Origin: Rhyacophila brunnea
Taxonomy: Eukaryota; Arthropoda; Insecta; Trichoptera; Rhyacophilidae
Direction of reading: 5' to 3'
Assembly (NCBI GenBank): GCA_022495005.1
Contig: JAGYXB010000463.1
Span: 682,001-746,000, forward strand
Length of the DNA stretch: 64,000 bases
Both the position numbers and the translations under genes were made by a program. The notes under the pieces were generated by a model, which saw only the letters and a list, made by a program, of their open reading frames with translations, was not told where the DNA came from and did not search any database. This document shows positions 1-10,739 of the stretch, one piece after another. The stretch's first letter is position 1; every line of letters starts with the position of its first letter.

Positions 1-99
1 AGATATAACCTATAGGCACAATAATTATTATTGGAAGCAATTCATTGTGCCGTGCGGGTAAATAATACTCGAATAAATCACAAACTTAGATGCCGATAT

Positions 100-300
100 T
101 GCTACGTGCCCTTTCTGGGGGCCATTTTGAACCCGTTTGCACAAACGTATCTGGCCTAACTTCAAGTTGGAGCGATGATAAACGCGATCCTGGACCGGAA
201 GTGGAGTTCGCGTGCACCGGAAGCGGAAACACGTGGCGTAACGTGACCGGAAGCTGTTTACACCATCAGGCAGGATGTTTCATTCGCTGCCTCTACGCTC
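100..300 (+). promoter_or_regulatory. CpG-containing island with three ETS-like motifs
   Basis: This stretch is clearly richer in G, C and CpG than its surroundings. It holds three copies of ACCGGAAG, at 194-201, 216-223 and 246-253. CCGGAAG is the core bound by ETS-family factors, and such clusters occur in CpG-rich promoters. A 73-codon reading frame at 90-311 overlaps it but shows no recognisable domain, so I do not call it a gene. It could instead be the end of a mobile element. No TATA box or transcript evidence is visible. Confidence 0.2.
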
Positions 301-301
301 T

Positions 302-1285
302 GGTGACTTAAGGTTGATATGGTCACCCCTTTATTATTGCATGTAAACATTAGTGTGTTGCCTTGTCGTTGTGTAATGGGGCAAACTTTTAGCCTAATTC
401 TAAATTTAATAATATAATATTTCGATATGAAAATGGGACAAGGTCTCTTGTAGAGTAGTGGTCGACCGATTTTTAAGATATAGGCACTACTTCAAAAACA
501 TCACGTCTCAAGGTTGACTGCGTTCAATTTTAAGTTGTGGCATTTATTAAGTAGGTATAATAGCAAGTTATACAAATATTTAATAAATATTCAATTTATC
601 AAAACAAAATATCAATAACAAAAATCACTAGTTTAACGTGATTTAGGGCATTGATTTCATCTTTCTCAGAAAACTGGATGTGCTAACAGAATTTGTATTG
701 ATTCTTTAATAAATTAATATAAAAGGGTGCATATTCCAAATTCGCATTATTGTCTTTACGACATTGTTGTTATATTCTGCTAACGTATCCTCACGTATTC
801 ATTTAACTATATTGCCTACAGATGGCCTATATTGTAATATTATTATAATAGATGGTTAAAAAAGAATTCTGCTGACATTGTCATAATGATGGAACACAGA
901 GGAAAATAAAATAGTAGAGCGAAAATGCGGCGTCTGATGAAGATGTCGTGTTTTGAGAAAAGGTCTGCATTCCTCAACATAAAATATTATTTTTTGACTG
1001 CACAACCATTGCTGAAGGCAGTATTTCCCAACCGATGTGTCGCATTTTTTTTTAAGAAAATAGGTGCAAATTTTGGTGTGTCTTGAATTTATAATAAGAT
1101 TTAAAGTGTGCCGCTAACTCAGAAGGTTGAAAAACGATGTATTAGGATGAGTGTAATGCTTCAAGAAAAAACTGCAATTGAATATATTTTACTGATATTT
1201 TTCGTTTTAAATACCTAATGAATACGTAGGTATCTAAAAATAATCTGTGGCTATTTTTATTATTACAATTTAGTTCAATAAGTTT
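302..1285. other. AT-rich stretch, nothing recognised
   Basis: I see no reading frame of note, no terminal repeats and no tRNA-like boxes here. Confidence 0.5.
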
Positions 1286-1287
1286 TC

Positions 1288-1485
1288 CACCCATGTCGGT
1301 CGTGTGGCTTAAGCATCGGCCTATAACGTCGTGGGTCCCAGGTTTGAATCCTTGGTCTAACAAGTACTCATATTGTTTTACAATTTGAGCAAGTGGTTAA
1401 CATCCATATCTCGTCAAAACAAAACATGTTAATACAAACCTCCACTCTGTGGTCGCCCATATTATGATCTTAACGATTAGACATG
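1288..1485 (+). mobile_element. tRNA-derived SINE, family A, copy 1
   Basis: The head resembles a class II (Leu/Ser-type) tRNA. There is an A-box-like region around 1297-1312 and a B box GGTTTGAATCC near 1340-1350. The body that follows (CATATTG, CAATTTG, GAGCAAGTGG, a CTCCACTCT block and an end near GACATGG) matches the minus-strand copy at 31648-31875 point by point. The head is more mutated than that of the copy at 31446, so this is an old insertion. tRNA-headed SINEs are transcribed by pol III and moved by LINE machinery. Which LINE serves this family is not shown. Confidence 0.6.
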
Positions 1486-1749
1486 GTAAAAAAAAAGTTT
1501 TCCGGAACGTTGTATGGAGATTTAAAAAAAATATTTATGGTCTTGAAGTATTTTTTTAATATATTTAAAATGGGCAGATACGGGCAGATGCTAATTTATA
1601 TACAACATGCACAATTATTGTCAATATTATGTCAGGCAGGGTCGCTAAGCACATACGTATCCACATTTTTGACAAAATATGTATCTCATCTTAACTTAGG
1701 AAAAATTATAAATTAGATAGGTATTAAAATATCACATTACACTTAAGAA

Positions 1750-1855
1750 ACATACATATCACTAGAAAAAAAATGTTGGCACCGAATGGGTCTTGAACTC
1801 ATAACTATCATATTCCGGGTGTTGTGCTTTACCGTTTATGCTACTCACTCATTTT
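1750..1855 (-). repeat. tRNA-like SINE head, diverged
   Basis: Read on the minus strand, the segment has a B-box-like GAGTTCAAGACC and, upstream of it, an A-box-like TAGCATAAACGG, spaced as in a tRNA. No good cloverleaf remains. It is probably a SINE head of a family not otherwise seen here. Confidence 0.35.
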
Positions 1856-1859
1856 CACA

Positions 1860-2725
1860 GGATATACTTCTGTAGGAATATATTTTGCCGATAGAAGGTT
1901 CGTTAAAATGAATAACCCAATTATCCGAATATTGACTGATTATTTACAAAATTATTACACAATATCACTAATTATGTGAAAGCTTAGAATGCAAAAGCTC
2001 ACAATGGACTTGATTTTTTCCAACAACTAAAAACCTCACTTTATTACAGGCAGATCTTTATATTAGAAATCGTAACGTGCGTGTATTGATTTACACTTTT
2101 GATAAATCTATTTGGTGCTCAGGAGTCCGTCGTCCAGTTGTCTTGGTGTCCAGAATGCGTCGTTCAGTCGGCGGTGCCTCTAAATTCCATATGCCAATAA
2201 CAATGATAATGTGTAGTTTTTACATTGCGTTTAACTGTGATTAGAGATTGTAGAACTTTTACACAGAATTTTTAATCCCTAATAATAAATAATAGGTAAT
2301 TTATTACTAAAATCTTAAATTTGCTCGATTTTTTTTCGTGTTTGGTGTCGAAACAATACCAATTTATTTATAATACATATTATATAACATACCATACATC
2401 TCATATTAAGTGGCACTCTCATGACGATATGTTTATACAATAAATAGGTAGGTAGATAGGTATGCATGCTATTTCCAATCCCATCATTTAATGAAGGGTA
2501 TGAGGGTATATGTCATATACTATAATTATAGTAAGTTTTCAATACATATTATTATATTTTTTAAATTTATAAACCAATAGTTTTCTAAAAGTTGCATTTA
2601 TCTAATTCACAATAATATGACTTATTGTTTTTTATCAAACACATAGTATTTAAAATATTTCGAAAATCTCGGGATTCCAACATTTTTAATCCTGAGACGT
2701 CAGAATCAAGAAATCGAGCAGGATT
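1860..2725. other. AT-rich stretch, nothing recognised
   Basis: No gene is visible. Around 2120-2170 there are three imperfect repeats of a GTCGTCCAGTTGTC-like word. The same word recurs near 18740 and 19100, which suggests a remnant of the same inverted-repeat element. Confidence 0.35.
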
Positions 2726-2726
2726 C

Positions 2727-4275
2727 TTCTTTTCGGTCGTGCACTCATGGCTGAGGATCGTGACCACATTTAAATTTCGCCATCCTTTGAGCGACCAAGA
2801 CTTTCCAACCTTCTCGATCTTCCGCTTCTCTCAGGGCAGAATGGATGATGCCCCCAGTCAGCTCTTTCACTTGGTCGCTCCATCGCGCAGACGCTCTTCC
2901 TTTGCTTCGTCTTCCCTGGAGGCTACCCAAAACTACCAGTCTCTCCAGGTTGTCCGGTCCGCGCCTGACAATATGTCCAAAAAACTGCAGAATTCTTCTC
3001 AGACATATCGTCGAGAGCCGTTCTTTTATCTTCAGTCTCTGGATGATTGACTGGTTCGTCCTGTGCTCCGTCCAAGAAAGGCGAAGCATTCGGTGCCAAC
3101 ACCACATCTCAAAGGCATCAATTGCCTTCCGTTCTCTTGCCTTCAGGGTCCACGACTCGACTCCGTATAGGAATATCGAGAACACTAATGTTTGCACAAG
3201 CATCATTTTTGTGGCAATCGAAATTCCCCGATCCTTCCATATGGTGGTAAGGCGTGTCATCGCATTTTTTGCAATCTGTGTGCGCCTTCTTATTTCTGCT
3301 TCGCATCCGCCCTTTCCACTGATGGTCGATCCAAGATATACAAACTCGTCGACTGTTTCGAGGTTTTGGAGTGTACTTGGTGTTGGTAGAAGGTTGGCCC
3401 GAACAACAACCATTAACTTGGTCTTATTCCTATTAATAAGGAGGCCGTACTTGCGACTCTCTTCCTCTACCCGGTGTAGCAGCTCTGTGAGTTCTCTTTC
3501 ATCAGCAGCGATTAGTGTGGTTTCATCTGCGAATCTTAAGTTGTTCATTTTCTGGCCACCAATTGTTTTCCGCATTGCCAATGATCTAGGGCTATTCGCA
3601 TTATATGCTCTCCATATATATTGAATAACTGGGGAGATAAAACACATCCCTGCCAAACTCCCTTCTCGGTTTGGAAACTCTCAGAAAACGCACTATTTAC
3701 TCTTACCTTTGTATGGCTATTGCCATATAAGTTTTTGAGGAGACAGGTAAGGTGTGATGGAACTCCCATTTCCAGAAGTACCTTCCACATACAGTTCCAT
3801 CTTACGCAGTCGAATGCCTTCTGATAGTCAATAAAGCATAACATCATAGGGGTATTAAACTTTCTGCATTTTTCAATTAGTTGTCTGATGTTTAGAATTT
3901 GCTCTCGAGTTCCCTTGCCCATAAAAAAACCTGCTTGTTCCTTAGGTATTTGTCGGTCGATGAAATGCTTCAGACGTCTGCTGATTATATGTAATAGGAT
4001 CTTGCTTGCATGTGGAATAAGTGAGATTGTTCGATAGTTTTCACATTTACGTGAGGAACTTTTTTTGTGCAGGGGGATCAAGATTGACTCTGTCCAGTCC
4101 TTGGGTCATACACCACTTGTCTAGATCATGTTGCATAATTGATGTATGATTCTTTTTCCGTCATCATTGACCTTTTTTAAGGCTTCTGCAGATATGCCAT
4201 CGCCACCTGGTGACTTGTGGGTTTTTAGTCTCTTTATCGCCTCTATCACTTCACTAAAAAGTATATCAGGTTCTT
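2727..4275 (-). pseudogene. RTE-like non-LTR retrotransposon, reverse transcriptase to C-terminus, broken
   Basis: Read from 4275 down to 2745 this is a reverse transcriptase of the endonuclease-RT type common in arthropod RTE-like LINEs. In order it shows VIEAIKRLK...KSPGGDGIS (RT entry region, about 4255-4185), LIPLHKK and ENYRTISLI (about 4085-4030), FIDYQKAFDCV (catalytic Asp, about 3830), QGCVLSPQLFN (about 3660), FADETTLIA (palm motif, about 3530), FVYLGSTIS, LYGVESWTL and a C-terminus ending in GHDPQP at the stop at 2745. The gene is dead. There are in-frame UAG and UGA codons between 4081 and 4150, and a frameshift near 3560-3650 joins the two long frames. The usual F/YADD box reads FADE, so the second metal-binding Asp is replaced. 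The endonuclease half is missing upstream, which fits 5' truncation during insertion. The fragments at 49005 and 53480 belong to the same family. Confidence 0.88.
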
Positions 4276-5530
4276 GCTCATCGATCGATGCTCAACGAGC
4301 AGGATTATTACTCTTATAATGTGTTCTCTTTTCGTCACACACGTAAAAATAGAATGATGCTGAGCAATATAGAGATTACGGGTAAATCAGTGACATCTGA
4401 ACTCTTTTTTTAATAAATCGGACGGTAAAAAGACGTGTGAAAACGTAGGACGTTTGATTTTGTAGAAAGAGATACAGCATTATTGAAATAATGGCGCTTA
4501 CGACATGGAAAGTAAATTAACCATTATTTTTATGTCATATGATAGTATGTAGTTATGATTTTCAAGAAACTCAACGTTAATTACATCACATATAATTAAT
4601 TTGCTTAGGATTGAATGAATCCAATTTTATTAAAACGATTTCTAAGTAAAATATGCAATTGTAAATTTTGTATAACTGTTTTCAACATTATGTAAATGAA
4701 ACCTTATTCTCGAATGATTCTGTTTTACTATTCCACGAAATCATATTGGAATTTCTTTATGTTTATGAACGTTTATGGTACCTCTAGGAGGACAGGCAAA
4801 GTTGAAATCTTCAAATTATGTAATTATGGTAATATAATAGCTAATAAAATGCTTGGTTCTACCATGTGGTTCTTTTGTTAATTTAAAAAAAATCTAAACT
4901 CTTATATTTATAATATGTGCCTACAAACTGCTTTTGTGCGTTCACTTTTGGAATACATTTCTACAATATTAGAAACTTCATATCAAATCATTGAAATATA
5001 TCAACGTAAATTTTTACGTTTTATCACTTTAAACTTGATATTGTGTACAGTAATTTGTTACTGACTAATAATCTATCCACGTTAAAATCAAGGCGACAAA
5101 CCGTTGACCTTTTAGTTATATTTAAAGTTGTAAATATAATGTATTTTTGACTGCCTCAAACTATTGAGCATAATCCAGTTTCGTGTCCGCACTAGAAAGA
5201 CAAAAAAAATGTAACCCTTTTCACGATGATTTTTTTTAAAAGCCACCTTCTCTATTTTTTCGCCAATACCAATGCAACATTGTCTTTCGAATTTCTATTG
5301 ACATGTTCAATACAGGCACTCAAGGACTGTATCAAATGATTTTGTTTGAGGTGTACATACTTAACTTGTTTTTGATTTTATTTTACTGTAATTTTTCTAT
5401 TCTTATTTCAAATTAACTGATGAAATGTATTTTCATATCTACTTGTTATATTCAACCTGATTATAACATTTTATTTTTAATATTATTATTAGTAGTATAT
5501 TTTAGTCTATTTTTCTTTTGAATTCTACAA
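4276..5530. other. AT-rich stretch, nothing recognised
   Basis: I see no coding signal beyond a chance 61-codon frame at 4696-4881, and no terminal repeats. Confidence 0.45.
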
Positions 5531-5531
5531 C

Positions 5532-5990
5532 GTTTTTATTAGCTTGTATTCTTATTTTTCCGGTGGTTTTTCGTCCGGTACAAATCTTGCAATCGATTTT
5601 TAATTAACTTCCCGACTAGCTAGACATTTTGAAACTATTAGAATATATCAGAACACGATGCCATCTTTAAGCAGAATTGAATTCATTTTCAGTTAATTCT
5701 GTTTTGTATGGAAAGTTATTTCATAAAAATCAGTCAAAAGTAAAAGACTATTATTGGTTGCTAAGGCGGTGGTCCTAGCAACTAAATTATTAATATATAC
5801 GTGCGTTACTATGGACATCAAAATGAAATGTCAAAATGACATTTCAGTTTTCTATATCTGTTTGTTTGTTTGTTTGTTTTTTATTTACTTCACATCAAGT
5901 ACAAGTTTGAGCATATTGAGCATAATAATTGAACAGAAAATTTAAAAACGTTGTATATAAAAAGTTCTTTTTATCTTGTAATTATTATAT
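5532..5990 (+). repeat. Dispersed repeat D, copy 1
   Basis: This block is repeated at 54134-54570 in the same orientation. Both copies share the words TTTTTATTAGCT, ACTTCCCGAC, AGAATATATCAGAACACG, TTGGTTGCTAAG and ATAAAAAGTTCTTTTT in the same order. A perfect inverted repeat, GAAATGTCA-AAA-TGACATTTC, lies at 5825-5845. Copy 1 carries a (TTTG)n run at 5860-5880 and unique sequence where copy 2 has different DNA. No coding region is visible, so it is probably a nonautonomous element whose class I cannot assign. Confidence 0.7.
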
Positions 5991-5999
5991 AAAGTAGTT

Positions 6000-6650
6000 A
6001 CGTATGTGAGATGTATTTAATGCTCAGAGTATTAGTTAATATTTACTAAATACAAAGTTAGTGGTATAGATATTGTATAATATACCTACCTCATAATAAT
6101 AAAATTATATCCCTGTTTATTCTTTCATGAGGTTAGTAGGTATCTATCACATTTTTTAAATCAATATATTGTGTTTATCTACCTAGGACAAGGGTGTACG
6201 TAGTCGTAAGTCCTTTTATACCTCCCTATTTTCACCCTATTGAAGTACCCAACAATCACACCCTGTAACAAAGATACTCAACTGCCAAACTATGGGAGGG
6301 ATGTGGTAATATGTTCCGAAAATTGGTAAAATAGCAACACACTGACTAAAATTATGATATAGTTTGCACAATCAATTATTAACGATATTTTTTAGGTAAA
6401 ATGAAGTCTTATAAAACAGGACCAATTAATACTAAATAACTTGACGGATCCCCGCATGCTGCCTGAATGAGAGGTGTGCTGTTTATACACTCACTACTTC
6501 ATGTATTACTCATATTTTCATATTGTCTGTAAGCCATTTTTATCTTTCAGTGAATTCACATGATTTAAGAATTTAACATTATTCATTATTAATTTGTTTT
6601 GTGGTTGTCGTATATATTGGCGTATTTTAGCAATCTATACGTGTAGACTC
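6000..6650. other. AT-rich stretch, nothing recognised
   Basis: No gene or repeat end is visible. A GTGAATTCACATGATTTAAG word near 6550 echoes the body of SINE family C. Confidence 0.4.
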
Positions 6651-6654
6651 ATAG

Positions 6655-6890
6655 CGCGAGAGACAAACGCTAGGGGCAACACAAACATAGACCCCTCCAA
6701 ACCAACTTGCCCCGCACCATACTCGGTTTTAATCAAGTGTATCACGAGGCCATATGTTTGGTTATGAAACTCAGCAGTTTTTTATGCCTTGGAATATCTC
6801 AGAAGCAAATACCCAAGACTAAGTTTACCACTTCTTAAGTGTGCTTTAACTGAGTTTACAGAGACTTTCTGATAAAATTTATTGCCCATG
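6655..6890 (+). repeat. Dispersed repeat E, copy 1
   Basis: The motif string CCGCACCATACTCGG, TTTTAATCAAGTG, TATCACGAGGC followed by AATATCTCAGAAGCAA recurs in diverged form at 24395-24620. In reverse it also occurs near 53840-53905. Gene content is not visible. Confidence 0.45.
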
Positions 6891-7084
6891 GTAGAGTAGG
6901 TAGGGTAGGGGCAGCGAGCCAGAGAAATGGTGATTCATGTAAATACTGCAAATAATGCATAATTAAACGAATGACCAGCAACCATTCCCCGTAAAATATA
7001 GTCTGTTAATGTCACCTCCTCTTTTTGCTGTCCTTAAGTTCATTGTAGGAGCAAAAATGGTAATTTACGACAACATCAATCCGT

Positions 7085-7235
7085 CAGGTGGCCCTCCTAG
7101 TAGGTACAATGTGTTAGGCACCGGGTTTTTATTCGGAGGCTTCGGATTCGATTGCCGATAAGGTCACAATACATTTACATATTTATTTGAGTTTCTCAAA
7201 ACCTGAGTCTTTATGCAATTTTTTCAATTATACTA
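7085..7235 (+). mobile_element. tRNA-like SINE, family B, copy 1
   Basis: A B-box-like GGATTCGATTG (about 7144-7154) is followed by CACAATACATTTA and TTTCTCAAAACCTG. The same order is found at 32245-32400 (GGTTCGACCT, CACAATATATTTA, TTTCTCAAAGCCTG). Two copies with a shared head and tail support a SINE family. The tRNA of origin is not clear. Confidence 0.5.
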
Positions 7236-7367
7236 GTATGACTTTTTAGCATATACTACTTAAAAGAATATAATGTATATTATATAATTTATGTATTATT
7301 CATTAATACTAGATTACCTATATCAATAGGTTATTCGTAAACGAAATGCGTTCAATTATTCAGTGCA

Positions 7368-7492
7368 GATTCGACATAAATAGTGCACACTAAACTTTGT
7401 CAATTATAATTATTTTTTTTCATTCAATTAAGAATACAATTTGCAGATTGGTGCTGGTTAGTTTTTAAAATTCAATTAAACCCTACGTATTC
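7368..7492 (+). repeat. Extra left-arm copy of the 7519-7835 MITE
   Basis: Starts GATTCGACATAAATAGTGCA and continues with a diverged copy of the left arm of the adjacent MITE, including the GGTGCTGGTTA and TTCAATTAAACCCT blocks. It lies directly upstream in the same orientation and lacks a right end. Confidence 0.55.
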
Positions 7493-7518
7493 CAAACGTA
7501 GGTATGCTATTAATAGGC

Positions 7519-7835
7519 GATCCGACAGAAACAGTGCACACTTTTTTAGTCATACTTATTGTTAAATTAAGAATACATAATTATTATAGATGGTGTTGGT
7601 TATTTTTTTTTAATTCACTAAGCCCTGCCTAACCACACCATAATCGATAAAAAAATATCTATCATTTCAGATATTTTATAGATAGATAAACAAATTTATT
7701 TTCTTTATATCTATTGTGGCTTGGATTATGCAGGGCTAAATTGAATTTAAAAAACTATCTACAAATTGTAATCTATATAAATGAAAACAAAGAAGTATGA
7801 CTGACGTATTTAGTATGTACTATTTATGTCGGATC
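7519..7835. mobile_element. MITE with long terminal inverted repeats
   Basis: The left end GATCCGACAGAAACAGTGCA and the right end TACTATTTATGTCGGATC are inverted copies. The match continues inward over roughly 100 bases (AATTCA...AGCCCTGC facing GCAGGGCT...TGAATT). The centre holds short inverted words around TATCTAT. No coding capacity is present, so it is a nonautonomous DNA element. Superfamily and target duplication were not determined. Confidence 0.65.
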
Positions 7836-7839
7836 TTCA

Positions 7840-9100
7840 CAGCCTGCATCCACCTTTCGCCACCGATTCAGTGTAGTACAAAAACTTCCACGTAGGTATC
7901 TTTTATGTTTACATTTTCGTTTTAAAATAACGTTCATTAATTTTGCAAACAGCTATTTTTATTTATCCGAAAAGGGTTGAAACCATTTAATTAATTATAA
8001 CCTATACCTACAATAAAAAAGTTGCAAAAAATACCAATTAAATTGCGTCGGATTTTTTTATAATCGGAGGAATTTTCGAAGCGTTTTTTATATATTTTGT
8101 TAGAGATACCGTTTTCTTTTTCTTAATTAATTGGTACCGTCGAAGTTGAATTTTTTGAAACAATAAAGAAGCTATTAAATTTATGAGTATTATTTTTATA
8201 GACATATGCCGTGGGTTATGGTTAAGTGCGACAGGCTTGTGATAGGTAGGTCATGAGTTTAAATACTACAGAAGGGTCCTTCGCATTATAAAGGTGTAGG
8301 TATCTATATAATATTACGCTCCATCGCAGAGTATATAAAAAGATTTAGATACCTTGTTAATAATTAAATAAACATAAATAGGTTCATGTTAAGAAATTAT
8401 AGCTTTTTAATAGAATGGAAACAATGCAATTTCAACTAATCTCGACCCACTGCTAGATAAAAGGCTTTTCTTGGTGTTTTCATTCTTATCGGTTCTGAAC
8501 CAAGTGTGTTAGTTAAAATAGAGTATCTTATCAAGACAACGAGGTATTGGTCACATACATAAACACAGTTATAAACAATAAAACACAGTTTTCAATGTCT
8601 CTTTGAGTTGGCGTCAAGGCCGAAACTTGTGACCACTTTTATAATAATATTATGTGAAAATTAGTAAGTATATTTAAATTAAGCCAATCTTTAATATTCT
8701 GAACATATCAAAACTATTTTCGATATAAATAAAAAAGATTCAAAGAAAAACACATTTTCTTTGATAAATCGGTGGTTTTTAAATTAAATGTAATATACAA
8801 TAGTATGTGAAAATTATGAATTATTCAATAATATCTTCAATACATCCGTATCCAAGAACTTGTTAAACTAAATTTGTATGGAAAACATAACCATAAAATA
8901 ATATGTCATAATAAGATCAGACCCTGTAACAAACGTATATTTTAAACGGTTTTTAAATTATAAGGGTTATCTTTACATGTTAGGTATATGCGTCGTATTC
9001 TGTTGCTAGATGCCCTTAGTAGGCAATGTATACACCTTAGGATTTAAAATTAAGAGCCAATAAATTATGTATGGTACAAGTTAACTTTTAAAAAATACAA
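7840..9100. other. AT-rich stretch, mostly unassigned
   Basis: A weak tRNA-like word pair lies near 8215-8290 (GGTTAAGTGCGACAGG followed by TCATGAGTTTAAATAC). Otherwise nothing is recognised. Confidence 0.4.
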
Positions 9101-9109
9101 AATTTCTAC

Positions 9110-9470
9110 TATTTAACTATTTAACATACTTACATAATTTGAAAACACCTCAGATATATACAATAAGAAAAGAAAAAATCTTTTACCCGCTCGCCAATGA
9201 AGCTTACCAATGATGGGCATCCTGTCTAATTACGACGAAATTAAATAGGAGTTACTTATTACATTTTTCAAAATCACAAATTGCATTGATTTTGGCAGTC
9301 GGCTTTTGTGTTTTTAAGTCAAAGTATCAATTACCTTAATTATAAACTTTAAATTTCTCCAAATTTTAGTTATAACGTATTTGCACTAAAATAATTTAAT
9401 AAACCATTTTTATTAAACGAATAATTCACAAGATTTGACAATGTAACATTCTCAAACTAGAAAAAAATAA
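9110..9470 (-). repeat. SINE family C-related repeat, copy 1
   Basis: The words TTGAAAACACCTCAGAT (about 9140), TTTTGGCAGTCGGCTTTT (about 9290) and GAATAATTCACAAGATTTGA (about 9418) recur in the units at 56430-56615 and 59985-60310. The arrangement suggests at least two partial copies of one family. No clean tRNA head is preserved here. Confidence 0.45.
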
Positions 9471-9479
9471 TCTTATTGG

Positions 9480-10205
9480 GATTCTACGTTATTACAAAAC
9501 CTCTAATATTATTATAGTTAATGTTATAAACAATTCACGTAATCGGCGTTGATTTAATCTTACAGGTCGATTAGATTAGACGTTGCTGAATAGAAAAGTT
9601 AGTGAAGTGCATGTGTATGACGCAGCCACAAAATGGCGATGTAGATAGGCACGGTGACCGTTTCCGGTTTGCTTTCCCTCCAAAATGGCAGTCGGCAAAC
9701 AAAAGAGGCTTCCGGCGATGAAGTGTGATTAATATCCCCCGGAAATAATTACCATATTTTTGAAAATATGCAAATTAGTGTTTCACCGTCCAGGGTCTGT
9801 GTCTTATGATTTAATACCTTTCTTAACCGCCGCCTGGTTAAGGCCCATTGTGCTTCGAATTTAGTAGCTTAGAGGCTGGTTAGGGGCAGTAGCTATAAAG
9901 TCTATAAAGTGGTTTGAAGTTTCGCAACGTAATGTAAACAGAAGTTTTCAATGTTTAACAATGTTAATACTACTCAGTAAAGTAAGTTGTATTTTGCTAT
10001 GAATATTTTAACTTTCAAGATATCCGTTTTCCTGTTCTTTCTTGCTCCCTCGATTAACATCCCTTAGAGGGTTTTGTTTTTATTTAATAAATTTGTTATG
10101 CATTTCGAAACAAATAAAAACAAAAGTGTGTGTATGGTAAACACACGTGTCAAAAGTGGAACTTTTTGTATTGCTCTCCATTTATTTAATCTTCAACAGC
10201 GTCGT
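9480..10205. other. Unassigned DNA with a GC-richer patch
   Basis: Around 9610-9740 the base composition is more balanced and CAAAATGGC occurs twice. I see no reading frame or repeat ends. Confidence 0.35.
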
Positions 10206-10209
10206 CGTC

Positions 10210-10608
10210 AATGTATGGCAACTGTGCAAAAAATTTCCATACAACTTCATTTCCACTAAAGTTTCCCGCATAATAAAAGTGAATGATTCTGGGCAGTGTT
10301 GACCTGTGTGTCCCTGATAACTATCTTCGAAATAGAGACCATCAGTTGTTTATTCTCCCAAGGTGCAGAACCAACCTGCCACTGGTAATGCCGATTGGGC
10401 CGAATGTATGGCAACTGTGCAAAAAATTTCCATACAACTTCACTTTTTCGTTTTTCATTTCCACTAAAGTTTCCCGCATAATAAAAGTGAATGATTCTGG
10501 GCAGTGTTGAGACCTGTGTGTCCCTGATAACTATCTTCGAAATAGAGACCATCAGTTGTTTATTCTCCCAAGGTGCAGAACCAACCTGCCACTGGTAATG
10601 CCGATTGG
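10210..10608. repeat. Tandem duplication, two units of about 190-205 bp
   Basis: Unit 1 spans 10210-10400 and unit 2 spans 10403-10608. Both run from AATGTATGGCAACTGTGC to GGTAATGCCGATTGGG. Unit 2 has about 15 extra bases of TTTTTCG sequence near 10443-10458 and a 2-base change near 10511. High identity suggests a recent event. The reading frame that crosses both units on the minus strand simply repeats itself and has no known domain. Confidence 0.85.
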
Positions 10609-10735
10609 GAGGGTGATAACTATGTTCAACAAAATTGCTTCGGGTGTTGATATATTCCACCTACGTGAGAATGAGTTTAGGTGGACGTTGTTTTATAAAT
10701 TCTTAAAATAGGGTCTGATTAACTCATCCGGTGTA
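10540..10735 (+). repeat. Dispersed repeat F, copy 1
   Basis: The stretch from CAGTTGTTTATTCTCCCAAG to TTAAAATAGGGTC is present in reverse orientation at 20165-20375. The family therefore includes the right part of the tandem duplication. Confidence 0.65.
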
Positions 10736-10739
10736 CTTC

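Noticed and set aside
2845..3624. Open plus-strand frame of 259 codons
   Set aside because: It is the complement of the LINE reverse transcriptase, which has clear motifs on the minus strand. The plus-strand protein has none.
4300..4480. Integrated viral sequence
   Set aside because: The patch after the LINE looked unusual, but no viral domain or balanced frame could be read in any of the six frames.
8215..8290. tRNA-like SINE head
   Set aside because: The A and B box resemblances are weak and no second copy was found, so I list it only as part of an unassigned stretch.
10256..10660. 134-codon minus-strand frame across the tandem duplication
   Set aside because: The same peptide appears twice because the DNA is duplicated. 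There is no domain and the frame simply follows the repeat.
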